Below, one piece after another: positions 16,392 to 23,478 of a stretch of DNA of 35,539 bases. The stretch is from Campylobacteraceae bacterium. Lineage in GTDB: Bacteria > Campylobacterota > Campylobacteria > Campylobacterales > BB28. The DNA lies in the NCBI GenBank assembly GCA_016744535.1, contig JADGEE010000023.1:1-35539 (forward strand), given 5' to 3'. Made by a program: the position numbers and the translations under genes. Each line of letters opens with the position of its first letter. Position 1 is the stretch's first letter. The notes beneath the pieces were generated by a model. The model worked only from the letters and a program-made list of their open reading frames with translations, was not told the origin of the DNA and ran no database searches.

Positions 16392-19247
16392 TTAAAATTG
16401 ATATTTATATGAGAAAAATATAACTCGACCATCTCTCTTTAAACCATTAGGTTGTAAACCAGTAATTGAGTTATATCTTATATCTTTATTGAGTAAATTT
16501 TTAATACTTAAACTATAATAGTTATTGGCATTTTGTTGCCATACGATGTTTTCATCTAAACTTACAAAAGATTTTATCTCATTTGAGTGTAAATCTTTTT
16601 CAATTTCACCTCTATAATTTACAAAAGTATGAAATCTTAAATTTGGCATTGGTGAGTATGTGTAAACACCTTTAATTAAAGTCTGTGTAGAATCTGGTAA
16701 ATATGTGGCACTTTGAGAGTTTTCTAACTTTACTAAGCTATAACTTAAATCTATATGATTTTTTCTATTTAAAGAGTGTGAATACTCAATTTCAATTCCT
16801 GTAGTCCTTATTTTATTGATATTTTTAAAAAAATATTCTAAACTTGAAATTTCTTGGGGGGTATCCTCAACTACTTCATCTATCTCTTCTGCTGTTTCAT
16901 TTTGTGTAGGAGTTGATGTTATAGTCGGAAGTACACCACTATCATCTTCTGTTGTTGTGTTAGTATTAACTACAATATTATTATTATTATTATTTATTGG
17001 TTGAGTTATGTCAGGTTTCACCTCTTGAGGTTTTTCTTCAGTTTTTATATCAACTCCATTTGTTGAAATATCATCTGTAACTTCTACGGTATTACTATTC
17101 TCAATTTCAATATTTGTTTCAGTTGGTTCTATATCTTCATTTATAATAGGTTCTTCAATATTATTTTCAGTAGGAATAGAATCTATAATAACTTCTTCAG
17201 TAGGAATAGGTTCTTCAATATTATCTTCAGTAGGAATAGGTTCTTCAATATTATCTTCAGTAGGAATAGGTTCTATAATAACTTCTTCAGTAGGAATAGG
17301 TTCTTCAATATTATCTTCAGTAGGAATAGGTTCTATAATAACTTCTTCAGTAGGAATAGGTTCTATAATAACTTCTTCAGTAGGAATAGAATCTATTATT
17401 GGTTCTAGTGTTGGTTCTATATTGATTCCAACTTCGCTAGTATCATCAGATTCTATGATTACTACAACTTCGTGTGGAGATACTATTCCTTCAATTTCAT
17501 TTGTAGTTGTAATTATAGGTTCTGTCAAATCTTCCTCTATATCAGTGTTCTCTACATTTAAATTTTCTTGACTATCTAAAATTTCACTTTTTTCTAAAAT
17601 TTCATCTTTTAGAGTAAATGGAGTATTTATTCCTCTAAGTCTTGCTTGAACAGAATCAATATTTACATTTCGTTTTTGTATATCCCTAACTCTTGTGCTA
17701 TCAGTAACAGACGGAACACTATACGCGTCAATTGTGTCTGTTAAAGTATAACTAAAAACATTTATTTGCAGTGAAGTTGTTTTTAATATATTTTCATAAA
17801 TTAAACTAGCCTCAATTCCTTTAGATTTTTCACTACTAAGTGCAGATGTTAATTGTTCACTCCAAGATGGTAATCTATAAGCTCTATTAAAGACACTTTT
17901 TATTTTAAACTCATCATTAATTCTATAAATTCCACCAATTTGTAAACTATATTGAGATTTATATTTCTTATAATTATCAAATCTTGTAAATAGCGAAATA
18001 TCAAAGTTTTCATTAACCTCATAAATATTTTGGAGATAAAGAGATAGTTTATCTATTTCTGAATTTGGTTTTATATATATCCCTTTTAATATCTCATCTT
18101 CAAAATTTTTATTATAAAGATACTCATTTTCAATAGATTTAATATACTCTTTTTTTACACCTATTTTTAAATCATTATTATAAAACTTTTTAAATTTAAA
18201 TGAAGTATCAAAATATAGTGTTTTATCTTTATAGTTATTTCCAGATAACAATCCATTATTTGGTATCTCTTTAGCTGAACTATTATAATATCCGAACTCT
18301 TTTGGAACAACTTCAAACATAGCTTTATTTTCAAAGATATTTATTCCTGATTTAAAAGTCAAATCACCAAAAGAGATAGTATTTTTATATTCAAACTCTG
18401 AAAGAAAAGATTTTTGATTTTGCTCTTGAGGATTATCTTCTAATATCTCATAAATTCCAAAATAGTTTCCACTCTTTTGATTTTTTAAACGGGTATATAT
18501 ACTAAAGTTATCTTTTTTTGCATATATCCCAATTGAGTAATCATTAATACTCTCATCAGATTTTCCACTATTTATCTCAAATTCACCTTTATCTGAATCC
18601 AATGTAACAGGTGTTGAATCATTTTGATTATCCTCTTTTTGATAATAGACATCAAATTTAAGTGATAAGCCATTTTCGTTTAAAGAGTAATTTGCTCCAC
18701 CTCTATTTCTATTTCCACTTCCACTACTTATAAATATATTATTATTGTTAGATACTGTTTTTGTTTTTGTAATAATATGAATTGCACCAGAATATGCACC
18801 ACTTCCATATAATGCTGAATTTCCTCCACGAAAAACTTCAATTCTATCAATTAACTCTATTGGAAAGTTTAAATAAAAATGTGATGTTCCTCTTGTTGTA
18901 TCATTTACTGCAATTCCATCAATAAAGAATTTTATTTTATCAAAGCCTGATAAAAAAGCACTTCTTTGTCCTCTAATTACAGGAAATAACCAACCATTTG
19001 ATAACATTGATAATTCAACTCCAGAGATTAAAGCAAGAGCTTCAAAAAGATTTTTTGCACCAACTTTTTCAAAATCATCTTCTCTTAAAACTGTAATGGC
19101 AGAGGGCATATCTTTAATATTAAGTTTACTCTCTGTTGCAATATCTTCGGCTTCTTGTAAAATATCTGATAGTGCTTCACTAGAGTAACTATTTGTATGA
19201 CTAAGTGAAATTAACATTAATATAATTAAATAAATATCTCTTTTCAT
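16392..19247 (-). CDS. TonB-dependent outer-membrane receptor with repeat-bearing loop
   Basis: A 951-residue outer-membrane receptor. It has a signal peptide (KRDIYLIILMLISLSHTNS), a plug domain (MPSAITVLREDDFEKVGAKN, then VFRGGNSALYGSGAYSGAI) and a 22-strand-type barrel ending KYQF. Between the strand NVFSYTLTDTIDAY and KNINKIRTTGIEIEY, where other receptors have a short extracellular loop, lie roughly 285 extra residues that are acidic and Pro/Thr-rich and include eight 10-residue repeats and a poly-Asn run. The ATG at 19247 gives the signal peptide at residue 1; it overlaps neither neighbour and starts 10 bp after the kinase stop. The ligand is not predictable. It is co-transcribed with sensor proteins, so it may be a signalling receptor rather than only an importer. 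Confidence 0.9.
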   Translation of the reverse strand: MKRDIYLIILMLISLSHTNSYSSEALSDILQEAEDIATESKLNIKDMPSAITVLREDDFEKVGAKNLFEALALISGVELSMLSNGWLFPVIRGQRSAFLSGFDKIKFFIDGIAVNDTTRGTSHFYLNFPIELIDRIEVFRGGNSALYGSGAYSGAIHIITKTKTVSNNNNIFISSGSGNRNRGGANYSLNENGLSLKFDVYYQKEDNQNDSTPVTLDSDKGEFEINSGKSDESINDYSIGIYAKKDNFSIYTRLKNQKSGNYFGIYEILEDNPQEQNQKSFLSEFEYKNTISFGDLTFKSGINIFENKAMFEVVPKEFGYYNSSAKEIPNNGLLSGNNYKDKTLYFDTSFKFKKFYNNDLKIGVKKEYIKSIENEYLYNKNFEDEILKGIYIKPNSEIDKLSLYLQNIYEVNENFDISLFTRFDNYKKYKSQYSLQIGGIYRINDEFKIKSVFNRAYRLPSWSEQLTSALSSEKSKGIEASLIYENILKTTSLQINVFSYTLTDTIDAYSVPSVTDSTRVRDIQKRNVNIDSVQARLRGINTPFTLKDEILEKSEILDSQENLNVENTDIEEDLTEPIITTTNEIEGIVSPHEVVVIIESDDTSEVGINIEPTLEPIIDSIPTEEVIIEPIPTEEVIIEPIPTEDNIEEPIPTEEVIIEPIPTEDNIEEPIPTEDNIEEPIPTEEVIIDSIPTENNIEEPIINEDIEPTETNIEIENSNTVEVTDDISTNGVDIKTEEKPQEVKPDITQPINNNNNNIVVNTNTTTEDDSGVLPTITSTPTQNETAEEIDEVVEDTPQEISSLEYFFKNINKIRTTGIEIEYSHSLNRKNHIDLSYSLVKLENSQSATYLPDSTQTLIKGVYTYSPMPNLRFHTFVNYRGEIEKDLHSNEIKSFVSLDENIVWQQNANNYYSLSIKNLLNKDIRYNSITGLQPNGLKRDGRVIFFSYKYQF
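16856..16861. repeat. Homopolymeric G6/C6 tract in the receptor gene
   Basis: Six consecutive G on the plus strand (C on the coding strand, codons ACC CCC) at the edge of the inserted loop. Such a tract is rare in this AT-rich DNA. In this phylum longer tracts of this kind undergo slippage. Confidence 0.5.
16976..16995. repeat. ATT trinucleotide run encoding poly-Asn
   Basis: A short run of TTA/ATT triplets within the receptor loop encodes consecutive asparagines. It can change length in frame. Confidence 0.6.
17161..17400. repeat. Eight contiguous 30-bp tandem repeats in the receptor gene
   Basis: Eight head-to-tail 30-bp units share the core CTTCAGTAGGAATAG and encode a 10-residue unit of the form (I/E)(E/D)(P/S)IPTE(E/D/N)(V/N)I. 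Two sequence types alternate irregularly, a sign of repeat shuffling by recombination or slippage. The unit length keeps the frame open. There are no spacers, so it is not a CRISPR array. Confidence 0.95.
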
Positions 19248-19257
19248 AATCATAACT

Positions 19258-20718
19258 TTATATTGGAATCTTAATTGAAAAGTATGCACCAAAATAGACT
19301 TTTTTATTAATTTTAAATTCTCTATTTAAAATGGAGAGTTTTCCGTGCATATTTTCAATTATATTTTTAGACATATAGAGACCAATTCCTGTACCTTTTC
19401 CCTCTTCTTTTGTTGTAAAATATGGCTCAAACACTCTATCCATTATCTCCTCTTTAATTCCATTGCCACTATCATAAACTTCAATTAAAGCATATTTTAA
19501 ATCATTACTTAATTCTACCTTACTTTGAATTAAAATTACTTTTTCTAATGTATTTTTTTCAAGCAATATATCTTTTGCATTTGATAATATATTTAAAATA
19601 ACTTGCTCAAATTCATTCTCATATCCAAATGTTTTAATGTCATTATCTAAGCACTCTATTAAAGTTATATTATTATTTATAAGTGATGCTTTTATCATTT
19701 GAATAGATTTTTTAATTGCTTTATTTAATTTAAAGTTATGTTTTTCTTTATTTGGTGAAAAAAAGTTTCTAAAATCATCAATTGTATTTGACATATTTTC
19801 TATTAATTCATCTCCCTCAGCAACCCTATCTTCTATAAATTTTTCATTTAATTTACCTTTAAAATAAGCAAGTTCAAATGATTGAATTACTAATCCAATC
19901 TCATTTAATGGCTGTCTCCATTGATGTGCAATATTTCCAATCATTTCACCCATCTGTGCAAGTCTTGCTTGTTGAAACATCAATTTATCTTTTTGACGAT
20001 TTTTTTCTATTTCATTTTTAACTCTGTTTAAAGTTGATTCTATTTTGTCTAACATATTTTGGATAGAGTTAATAATTAAACCTCTCTCATCATTAAAGTA
20101 ACTATTTTCTAATTTAAAAGATTTAAAATTATCAAAGTTTAAATTATAGATAGTATTTGCTAATTTTGTAAATGGAGATAGTAATCTTCTAATTAAAATA
20201 GAAAATATAGATATTATAATTAAAATTAAAAGAGAAATTAATATTGTAAATTTTTGATAATCATTAATAGTTTCTAAATATGATTTTGCAGAGTAGTAAA
20301 TAACCATATAGTAATTTTTATCTAAATTATAAAAATATAAAAAATGTGGAGTTGGTTTATTAATTAATTTAATTTCATTTAAAAATCTACTCTTTGTAGA
20401 TTCAATATCTATTTTTGAGTAAGTTGTAATTAATCTATTATTTCTATCTTTTATATCCATTTTTAATATATTTTCAATAGAATCAATTTTTTTAAGCACA
20501 TCTGTAACTCCCTCTAAATCTTCAAATGATAACATAATGAGAGTATCGTCTCTAAAAAAAGATGCTATCTCTTTAATTCTATTAACTTTTTCCTCTTGCA
20601 AAGTTGGATAAGTAATAAAGTTGTTATATAGATAAAAAAGAGTTATTATAACAACAAATAGTATTATTACGATAACACTAATTTTATTTCCGATTGAAAA
20701 AAATCTGTTTTTATTCAT
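19258..20718 (-). CDS. Membrane sensor histidine kinase paired with YfiR-like copy B
   Basis: A 486-residue paralogue of the kinase at 10532-11977 with the same plan: transmembrane helices at about 12-32 and 157-176, a ~125-residue periplasmic domain, linker, coiled coil and kinase core with His265 in IAHQWRQPLN. The ATP-binding lobe has LNILSNAKD, YDSGNGI and GKGTGIGLYMSK. Its ATG overlaps the stop of the YfiR-like gene by 8 nt (ATGAATAA, identical to copy A), and its stop is 10 bp before the TonB-receptor start. It likely reads the periplasmic YfiR-like protein and signals to the receiver of the fourth gene or to another regulator. That flow is inferred. Confidence 0.9.
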   Translation of the reverse strand: MNKNRFFSIGNKISVIVIILFVVIITLFYLYNNFITYPTLQEEKVNRIKEIASFFRDDTLIMLSFEDLEGVTDVLKKIDSIENILKMDIKDRNNRLITTYSKIDIESTKSRFLNEIKLINKPTPHFLYFYNLDKNYYMVIYYSAKSYLETINDYQKFTILISLLILIIISIFSILIRRLLSPFTKLANTIYNLNFDNFKSFKLENSYFNDERGLIINSIQNMLDKIESTLNRVKNEIEKNRQKDKLMFQQARLAQMGEMIGNIAHQWRQPLNEIGLVIQSFELAYFKGKLNEKFIEDRVAEGDELIENMSNTIDDFRNFFSPNKEKHNFKLNKAIKKSIQMIKASLINNNITLIECLDNDIKTFGYENEFEQVILNILSNAKDILLEKNTLEKVILIQSKVELSNDLKYALIEVYDSGNGIKEEIMDRVFEPYFTTKEEGKGTGIGLYMSKNIIENMHGKLSILNREFKINKKVYFGAYFSIKIPI

Positions 20719-21232
20719 AAATTTTCGAAACTTTTAATAGAGTTGAATTAAGTTGTATATCTGATTTTTTAATTATTTTTTTATTAATAATTGGTTTTAC
20801 TCTTCTATCAGCAGAGAGTGCAATTGATACGCCTCTTTTTAACATCTCTAATTTGTTTGCAAAAGTTAAAATATGGTTTTTAGTCGCAAAATTTATTACA
20901 AAATCAAGTATCTCATCACTTAAATTAAATAGATAAATTGCAGTTGCATCTTTTAAATCTTTTTTTACATTATTCTCTTTAATTAATACTATATTTAGTG
21001 GATGATTTTTAATAGATTTATATTTTTTGAGGATAAAATTTTTTAAATTTTTTGCATCGTTTTCTAAGGCGTTGTTATAAATAATAATAAATTTTATCTC
21101 TTTATCAATAATCTTTTTATCTAAATTTCTATCATAATTTAATATATGGGTAAATACTTTTGAATGTATTAATAAATCGCTTCCAAATACAAAATTAAAA
21201 AATATAATTAATGAAATGAATATTTTAATCAT
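20711..21232 (-). CDS. YfiR-like (DUF4154-type) periplasmic protein, copy B
   Basis: The 173-residue protein has a signal peptide (MIKIFISLIIFFNFVFG) and the same fold pattern as copy A, including the closing segment VSIALSADRRVKPIIN and LNSTLLKVSKIYE. GGTGAG lies 9 nt before the ATG. In other proteobacteria YfiR-family genes commonly sit beside TonB-dependent receptors and diguanylate cyclases; here the receptor is present but the effector is a histidine kinase. The four genes from 21232 leftward overlap or are separated by 10-15 bp, so they form one operon. Confidence 0.7.
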   Translation of the reverse strand: MIKIFISLIIFFNFVFGSDLLIHSKVFTHILNYDRNLDKKIIDKEIKFIIIYNNALENDAKNLKNFILKKYKSIKNHPLNIVLIKENNVKKDLKDATAIYLFNLSDEILDFVINFATKNHILTFANKLEMLKRGVSIALSADRRVKPIINKKIIKKSDIQLNSTLLKVSKIYE

Positions 21233-21255
21233 AAATTAAACTCACCAATTACTCT

Positions 21256-21348
21256 TTATTTATAACTTCTCTGATATTTAAATTCAGCAAATAGTAGATT
21301 ATTTATAATAATACTTAATCTGTTTACTAATTTTAATACTACTTTCAT
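21256..21348 (-). CDS. Small ORF (30 aa) heading the YfiR-kinase-receptor operon
   Basis: An ATG at 21348 with a strong ribosome site (AAAGGAGA, 7 nt spacing) opens a 30-codon frame starting MKVVLKLVNRLSIIIN and ending RSYK, closed by TAA at 21256-21258. It lies 23 bp upstream of the YfiR-like gene and downstream of the putative promoter. It is cationic and amphipathic with no recognised family. It could be a leader peptide or a small functional protein. The ribosome site is better than those of several neighbouring genes, which is the main support. Confidence 0.5.
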   Translation of the reverse strand: MKVVLKLVNRLSIIINNLLFAEFKYQRSYK

Positions 21349-21355
21349 AAAATCG

Positions 21356-21360
21356 TCTCC
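21356..21360 (-). promoter_or_regulatory. Strong ribosome binding site of the 30-codon ORF
   Basis: GGAGA within AAAAAAAGGAGA on the minus strand, 7 nt before the ATG at 21348. It decides the call of the small ORF. Confidence 0.6.
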
Positions 21361-21385
21361 TTTTTTTAATTTTAAAACTTTAACA

Positions 21386-21391
21386 TTAATA
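21386..21391 (-). promoter_or_regulatory. Probable -10 element of the YfiR-kinase-receptor operon
   Basis: TATTAA on the minus strand directly abuts the 11-bp direct repeats, which then cover the -35 region. A start about 8 nt downstream would leave a ~30-nt leader before the small ORF. Confidence 0.4.
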
Positions 21392-21422
21392 TGTGCTAAT
21401 TGTGTGCTAATTGTGTGCTAAG
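21392..21422. repeat. 11-bp direct repeats, candidate regulator-binding site
   Basis: TGTGCTAATTG occurs at 21392-21402 and 21403-21413 and again as TGTGCTAAG at 21414-21422 (TTAGCACA on the operon strand). The 11-bp period puts each copy on the same helix face, as in boxes bound by OmpR/PhoB-type response regulators. The repeats lie next to the probable -10 of the leftward operon. Confidence 0.6.
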
Positions 21423-21463
21423 TTTTGAAGTTTATATAAAGGAGAGAAAAAAATTTTAAATAT

Positions 21464-21835
21464 TTAAACTAAAGCTATGCATTCTATTTCAACTAAAGCA
21501 TTTTTAGGAAGAGTTTTAACTGCTACTGTACTTCTAGCTGGTTTATGTTCACCAAAAAACTCTGCATAAATTTCATTTACAATTGCAAAATCATTCATAT
21601 TAGCTAAAAAAATTCCTGTTTTTATAACTTTGTTTAAACTACTTCCACCTTCACTTAAAACATTACTTAAGTTGGTTAAAACTTGTTTAGTCTGTTTTGT
21701 AATATCATCTTCAAGCATTTTACCCTCTGGCGTTAGTGCGATTTGACCTGATGAAAATAACATTCCATTTGCAATTACAGCTTGAGAGTATGGACCAATT
21801 GCTTGAGGTGCTTTAGTAGTTGATACGAATTCCAT
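21464..21835 (-). CDS. ridA: RidA family reactive imine/enamine deaminase
   Basis: RidA hydrolyses reactive 2-aminoacrylate and related imines produced by PLP enzymes, protecting those enzymes. The 123-residue protein has family motifs GPYSQAV near residue 14, FSSGQIAL and the active-site arginine in KPARSTVAV, ending VEIECIALV. AAGGA precedes the ATG by 6 nt. It is monocistronic as far as can be seen: its 3' side faces the promoter of the next leftward operon and coaX is divergent. Confidence 0.94.
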   Translation of the reverse strand: MEFVSTTKAPQAIGPYSQAVIANGMLFSSGQIALTPEGKMLEDDITKQTKQVLTNLSNVLSEGGSSLNKVIKTGIFLANMNDFAIVNEIYAEFFGEHKPARSTVAVKTLPKNALVEIECIALV

Positions 21836-21958
21836 ATTTATCCTTTTTTAATTGTAGTGTAAATTAATTTTTAAAATTATACTATTATAAATATATAAGA
21901 GAGTTTATCAAAACTATAAAATATTTTTTATTTTTCAATTAATTAAAAAAGAGGCTTA

Positions 21959-22576
21959 ATGATACTTTGTGATATTGGAAATAGTTTTTATCATTTTTAT
22001 AAAGATGGTGAAATTTTTAAAGAGAGTGTAGATAAAACACCACAACTATTTAATAAAAAAATTTACTATATTAGTGTAAATAATAGTGCTACACTAAAAT
22101 TAAAAGAGAGTAATAATTTAATAGATTTATCTAAGCGTATTAATTTTAATACAAGTTATAATGGTTTAGGTATTGATAGAGTTTTTGCTTGTTTAAATAT
22201 AAGTAATGGTGTTGTAGTTGATGCAGGAAGTGCAATTACAATTGATGTAATGCAAAATTCCACTCATTTAGGTGGGAGTATTCTTTTAGGGCTTTTAAGC
22301 CATAAAAAAAATTATAACTCTATTTCAAATAAATTAAATTTTGATTTAAATAGAGAAGTTAATTTAAATAAACTTCCACAAAATACAATCGACGCTTTAA
22401 GTTATGCCTCTCTAAAATCTACTATTTTAATTATTAAAGATATTTCAAAAGATAATAAAATATATTTTACTGGTGGTGATGGTCAATTTTTATCTAAATT
22501 TTTTATAAACTCTATTTATGATAAAAATTTGATTTTTAATTCTATGATAAGAGTTATAAAAGATAATAAATTATAA
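21959..22576 (+). CDS. coaX: Type III pantothenate kinase CoaX
   Basis: CoaX phosphorylates pantothenate, the first step of coenzyme A synthesis. The 205-residue protein is the short Campylobacterota form with the acetate-kinase-fold motifs: phosphate loop CDIGNS at residues 4-9, GLGIDRVFA, and VVVDAGSAITIDV. AAGAGG precedes the ATG. The last eleven codons, including the stop, lie almost wholly inside a 34-bp sequence repeated exactly at 23479-23512. hisG was probably the next gene 28 bp downstream before a small module entered between them. Confidence 0.93.
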   Translation: MILCDIGNSFYHFYKDGEIFKESVDKTPQLFNKKIYYISVNNSATLKLKESNNLIDLSKRINFNTSYNGLGIDRVFACLNISNGVVVDAGSAITIDVMQNSTHLGGSILLGLLSHKKNYNSISNKLNFDLNREVNLNKLPQNTIDALSYASLKSTILIIKDISKDNKIYFTGGDGQFLSKFFINSIYDKNLIFNSMIRVIKDNKL

Positions 22577-22580
22577 AATA
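22547..22580. repeat. 34-bp direct repeat, left copy (3' end of coaX)
   Basis: Identical over all 34 bases to 23479-23512, with differing bases on both sides. It includes the final codons and stop of coaX plus four bases. It behaves like an attachment-site core or target duplication. Confidence 0.9.
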
Positions 22581-22589
22581 TTTTTTATT

Positions 22590-22865
22590 TTACTTTTTAT
22601 TTGTCACCTCTTCTTCAAATAGATAATTTAAATATAAAAAATATTTAGATTGTTCAAATTGTAGTTCATTGTATATTTTAAAATTTTCAAATGGAGTTTC
22701 AGAATGTTGTTGAATTAATTCTATTTTTATATCTGCATATTTTAAAAATGTTTGATAGTGTTTTTCTACAAAATCTTCAGTAAAATCACAATCTCTTACT
22801 ATGTCTTCTATAATTTTATTTTTTAATGTTAAATTTGATAAAATTGAAGGTTGAACTTTGTTCAT
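22590..22865 (-). CDS. Small uncharacterised protein of the inserted module
   Basis: The 91-residue protein is predicted helical, slightly acidic and has no signal peptide or recognised motif. The ATG at 22865 has AGGA 8 nt upstream, and a TAG closes the frame a few codons before, so the start is fixed. It is driven by a consensus promoter at 23017-23045 through a ~145-nt structured leader, and is divergent from a CI-like repressor that is the obvious candidate to control it. Position suggests a toxin, an excision or replication factor, or an anti-repressor; the sequence does not decide. Confidence 0.7.
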   Translation of the reverse strand: MNKVQPSILSNLTLKNKIIEDIVRDCDFTEDFVEKHYQTFLKYADIKIELIQQHSETPFENFKIYNELQFEQSKYFLYLNYLFEEEVTNKK

Positions 22866-22902
22866 TATGGATTCCTATATTTGGATTATTTAGTTTACGC
22901 AA
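22816..22902 (-). CDS. Possible 28-codon leader ORF overlapping the 91-residue gene
   Basis: A TTG at 22902 follows an almost perfect Shine-Dalgarno (AAAGGAGGT, 7 nt spacing) and opens a 28-codon frame (MRKLNNPNIGIHNEQ...) that overlaps the start of the 91-residue gene out of frame and ends at 22816. The Shine-Dalgarno is buried in the hairpin 22903-22946. It may be a leader peptide, or the match may serve another purpose. Confidence 0.3.
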   Translation of the reverse strand: MRKLNNPNIGIHNEQSSTFNFIKFNIKK

Positions 22903-22946
22903 TTTACCCACCTCCTTTGAGTGCAAATCGTTCGGAGTTGGGTAAA
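22903..22946 (-). promoter_or_regulatory. Hairpin sequestering a strong Shine-Dalgarno in the leader
   Basis: Arms 22903-22915 and 22934-22946 pair at 12 of 13 positions with an 18-nt loop. On the transcribed minus strand the second arm contains GGAGGTGGG, so the ribosome site is hidden when the hairpin forms. The element is clearly more G+C-rich than its surroundings. Confidence 0.55.
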
Positions 22947-22968
22947 AAAGTTAAATCCGAAGATTTAA
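22944..22968 (-). terminator. Intrinsic-terminator-like hairpin inside the leader (attenuator candidate)
   Basis: On the minus strand a 7-bp stem TTAAATC/GATTTAA closed by a stable C(UUCG)G tetraloop (22951-22968) is followed by CTTTTTT (22944-22950). It lies between the promoter and the 91-residue gene. A competing 10-bp pairing exists between 22993-23002 and 22960-22969, which would break the hairpin. Confidence 0.5.
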
Positions 22969-23016
22969 AAAAAATCTACTTAGTAAATCTTATTTAAATC
23001 TTTTGTGAATTTAGAA

Positions 23017-23045
23017 ATTATACATAAAACATTACATATTGTCAA
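23017..23045 (-). promoter_or_regulatory. Consensus sigma-70 promoter, leftward
   Basis: TTGACA (23045-23040) and TATAAT (23022-23017) are separated by exactly 17 bp on the minus strand, a perfect consensus that is rare in this phylum. It drives the leader and the 91-residue gene and lies only 25 bp upstream of the divergent repressor gene. Confidence 0.85.
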
Positions 23046-23069
23046 TAAAAAATTATCATAGGAATGTAA

Positions 23070-23450
23070 ATGCTAGAAAATATTGAATTTAATATAATTA
23101 TTAATAATTTAAAATATGAATTAAAAATTGATACCGATAAGGAGTTATCGGAAAGATTAGGTTTAAATAGAGGTTCATTTTCAGAAAGAAAAGTTAGACA
23201 AAGTCTACCATATAAACAAATAATTGAATTATGTTTAACTCAAAATATCTCTTTAGATAAAATTTTTACAAATAATTTAAGTATTGATTATAAAAATAAA
23301 GAGATATTAATTATAGATTTAGATAAATATAGTGATGAAAAAGATATAATAGAGATTATAGAACTCTTGAAATGTGTATCAAAAAACACATTAACAAAAC
23401 TCAAAAATAAATTATTTAAAATAAAAAATATGACAGAAGATATTTTTTAA
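23070..23450 (+). CDS. Phage CI-like helix-turn-helix repressor
   Basis: The 126-residue protein begins with a DNA-binding domain of the phage CI repressor type: LKIDTDKELSERLGLNRGSF (about residues 17-36) forms the helix-turn-helix, followed by the family's LPYKQIIELCLTQNISLDKIF. The remaining ~60 residues are helical and probably dimerise; no peptidase domain is present. AGGA lies 7 nt before the ATG. Its gene starts beside the consensus promoter of the divergent 91-residue gene, so autoregulation and repression of that promoter are likely. It is part of the module flanked by the 34-bp repeats. Confidence 0.8.
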   Translation: MLENIEFNIIINNLKYELKIDTDKELSERLGLNRGSFSERKVRQSLPYKQIIELCLTQNISLDKIFTNNLSIDYKNKEILIIDLDKYSDEKDIIEIIELLKCVSKNTLTKLKNKLFKIKNMTEDIF

Positions 23451-23478
23451 GTTTTGAAAAAAGGGATAACAAATTAAC

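Noticed and set aside
16114-16395. Plus-strand open frame opposite the receiver-kinase gene
   Set aside because: Shadow of the receiver domain coding strand; low-complexity hydrophobic translation.
17161-17400. Regular 30-bp repeats that might suggest a CRISPR array
   Set aside because: Units are contiguous with no spacers, lie inside a long coding frame, and encode a 10-residue repeat.
19248-19292. Upstream in-frame extension of the TonB receptor
   Set aside because: It lies within the kinase coding end and precedes the signal peptide; ATG 19247 fits better.
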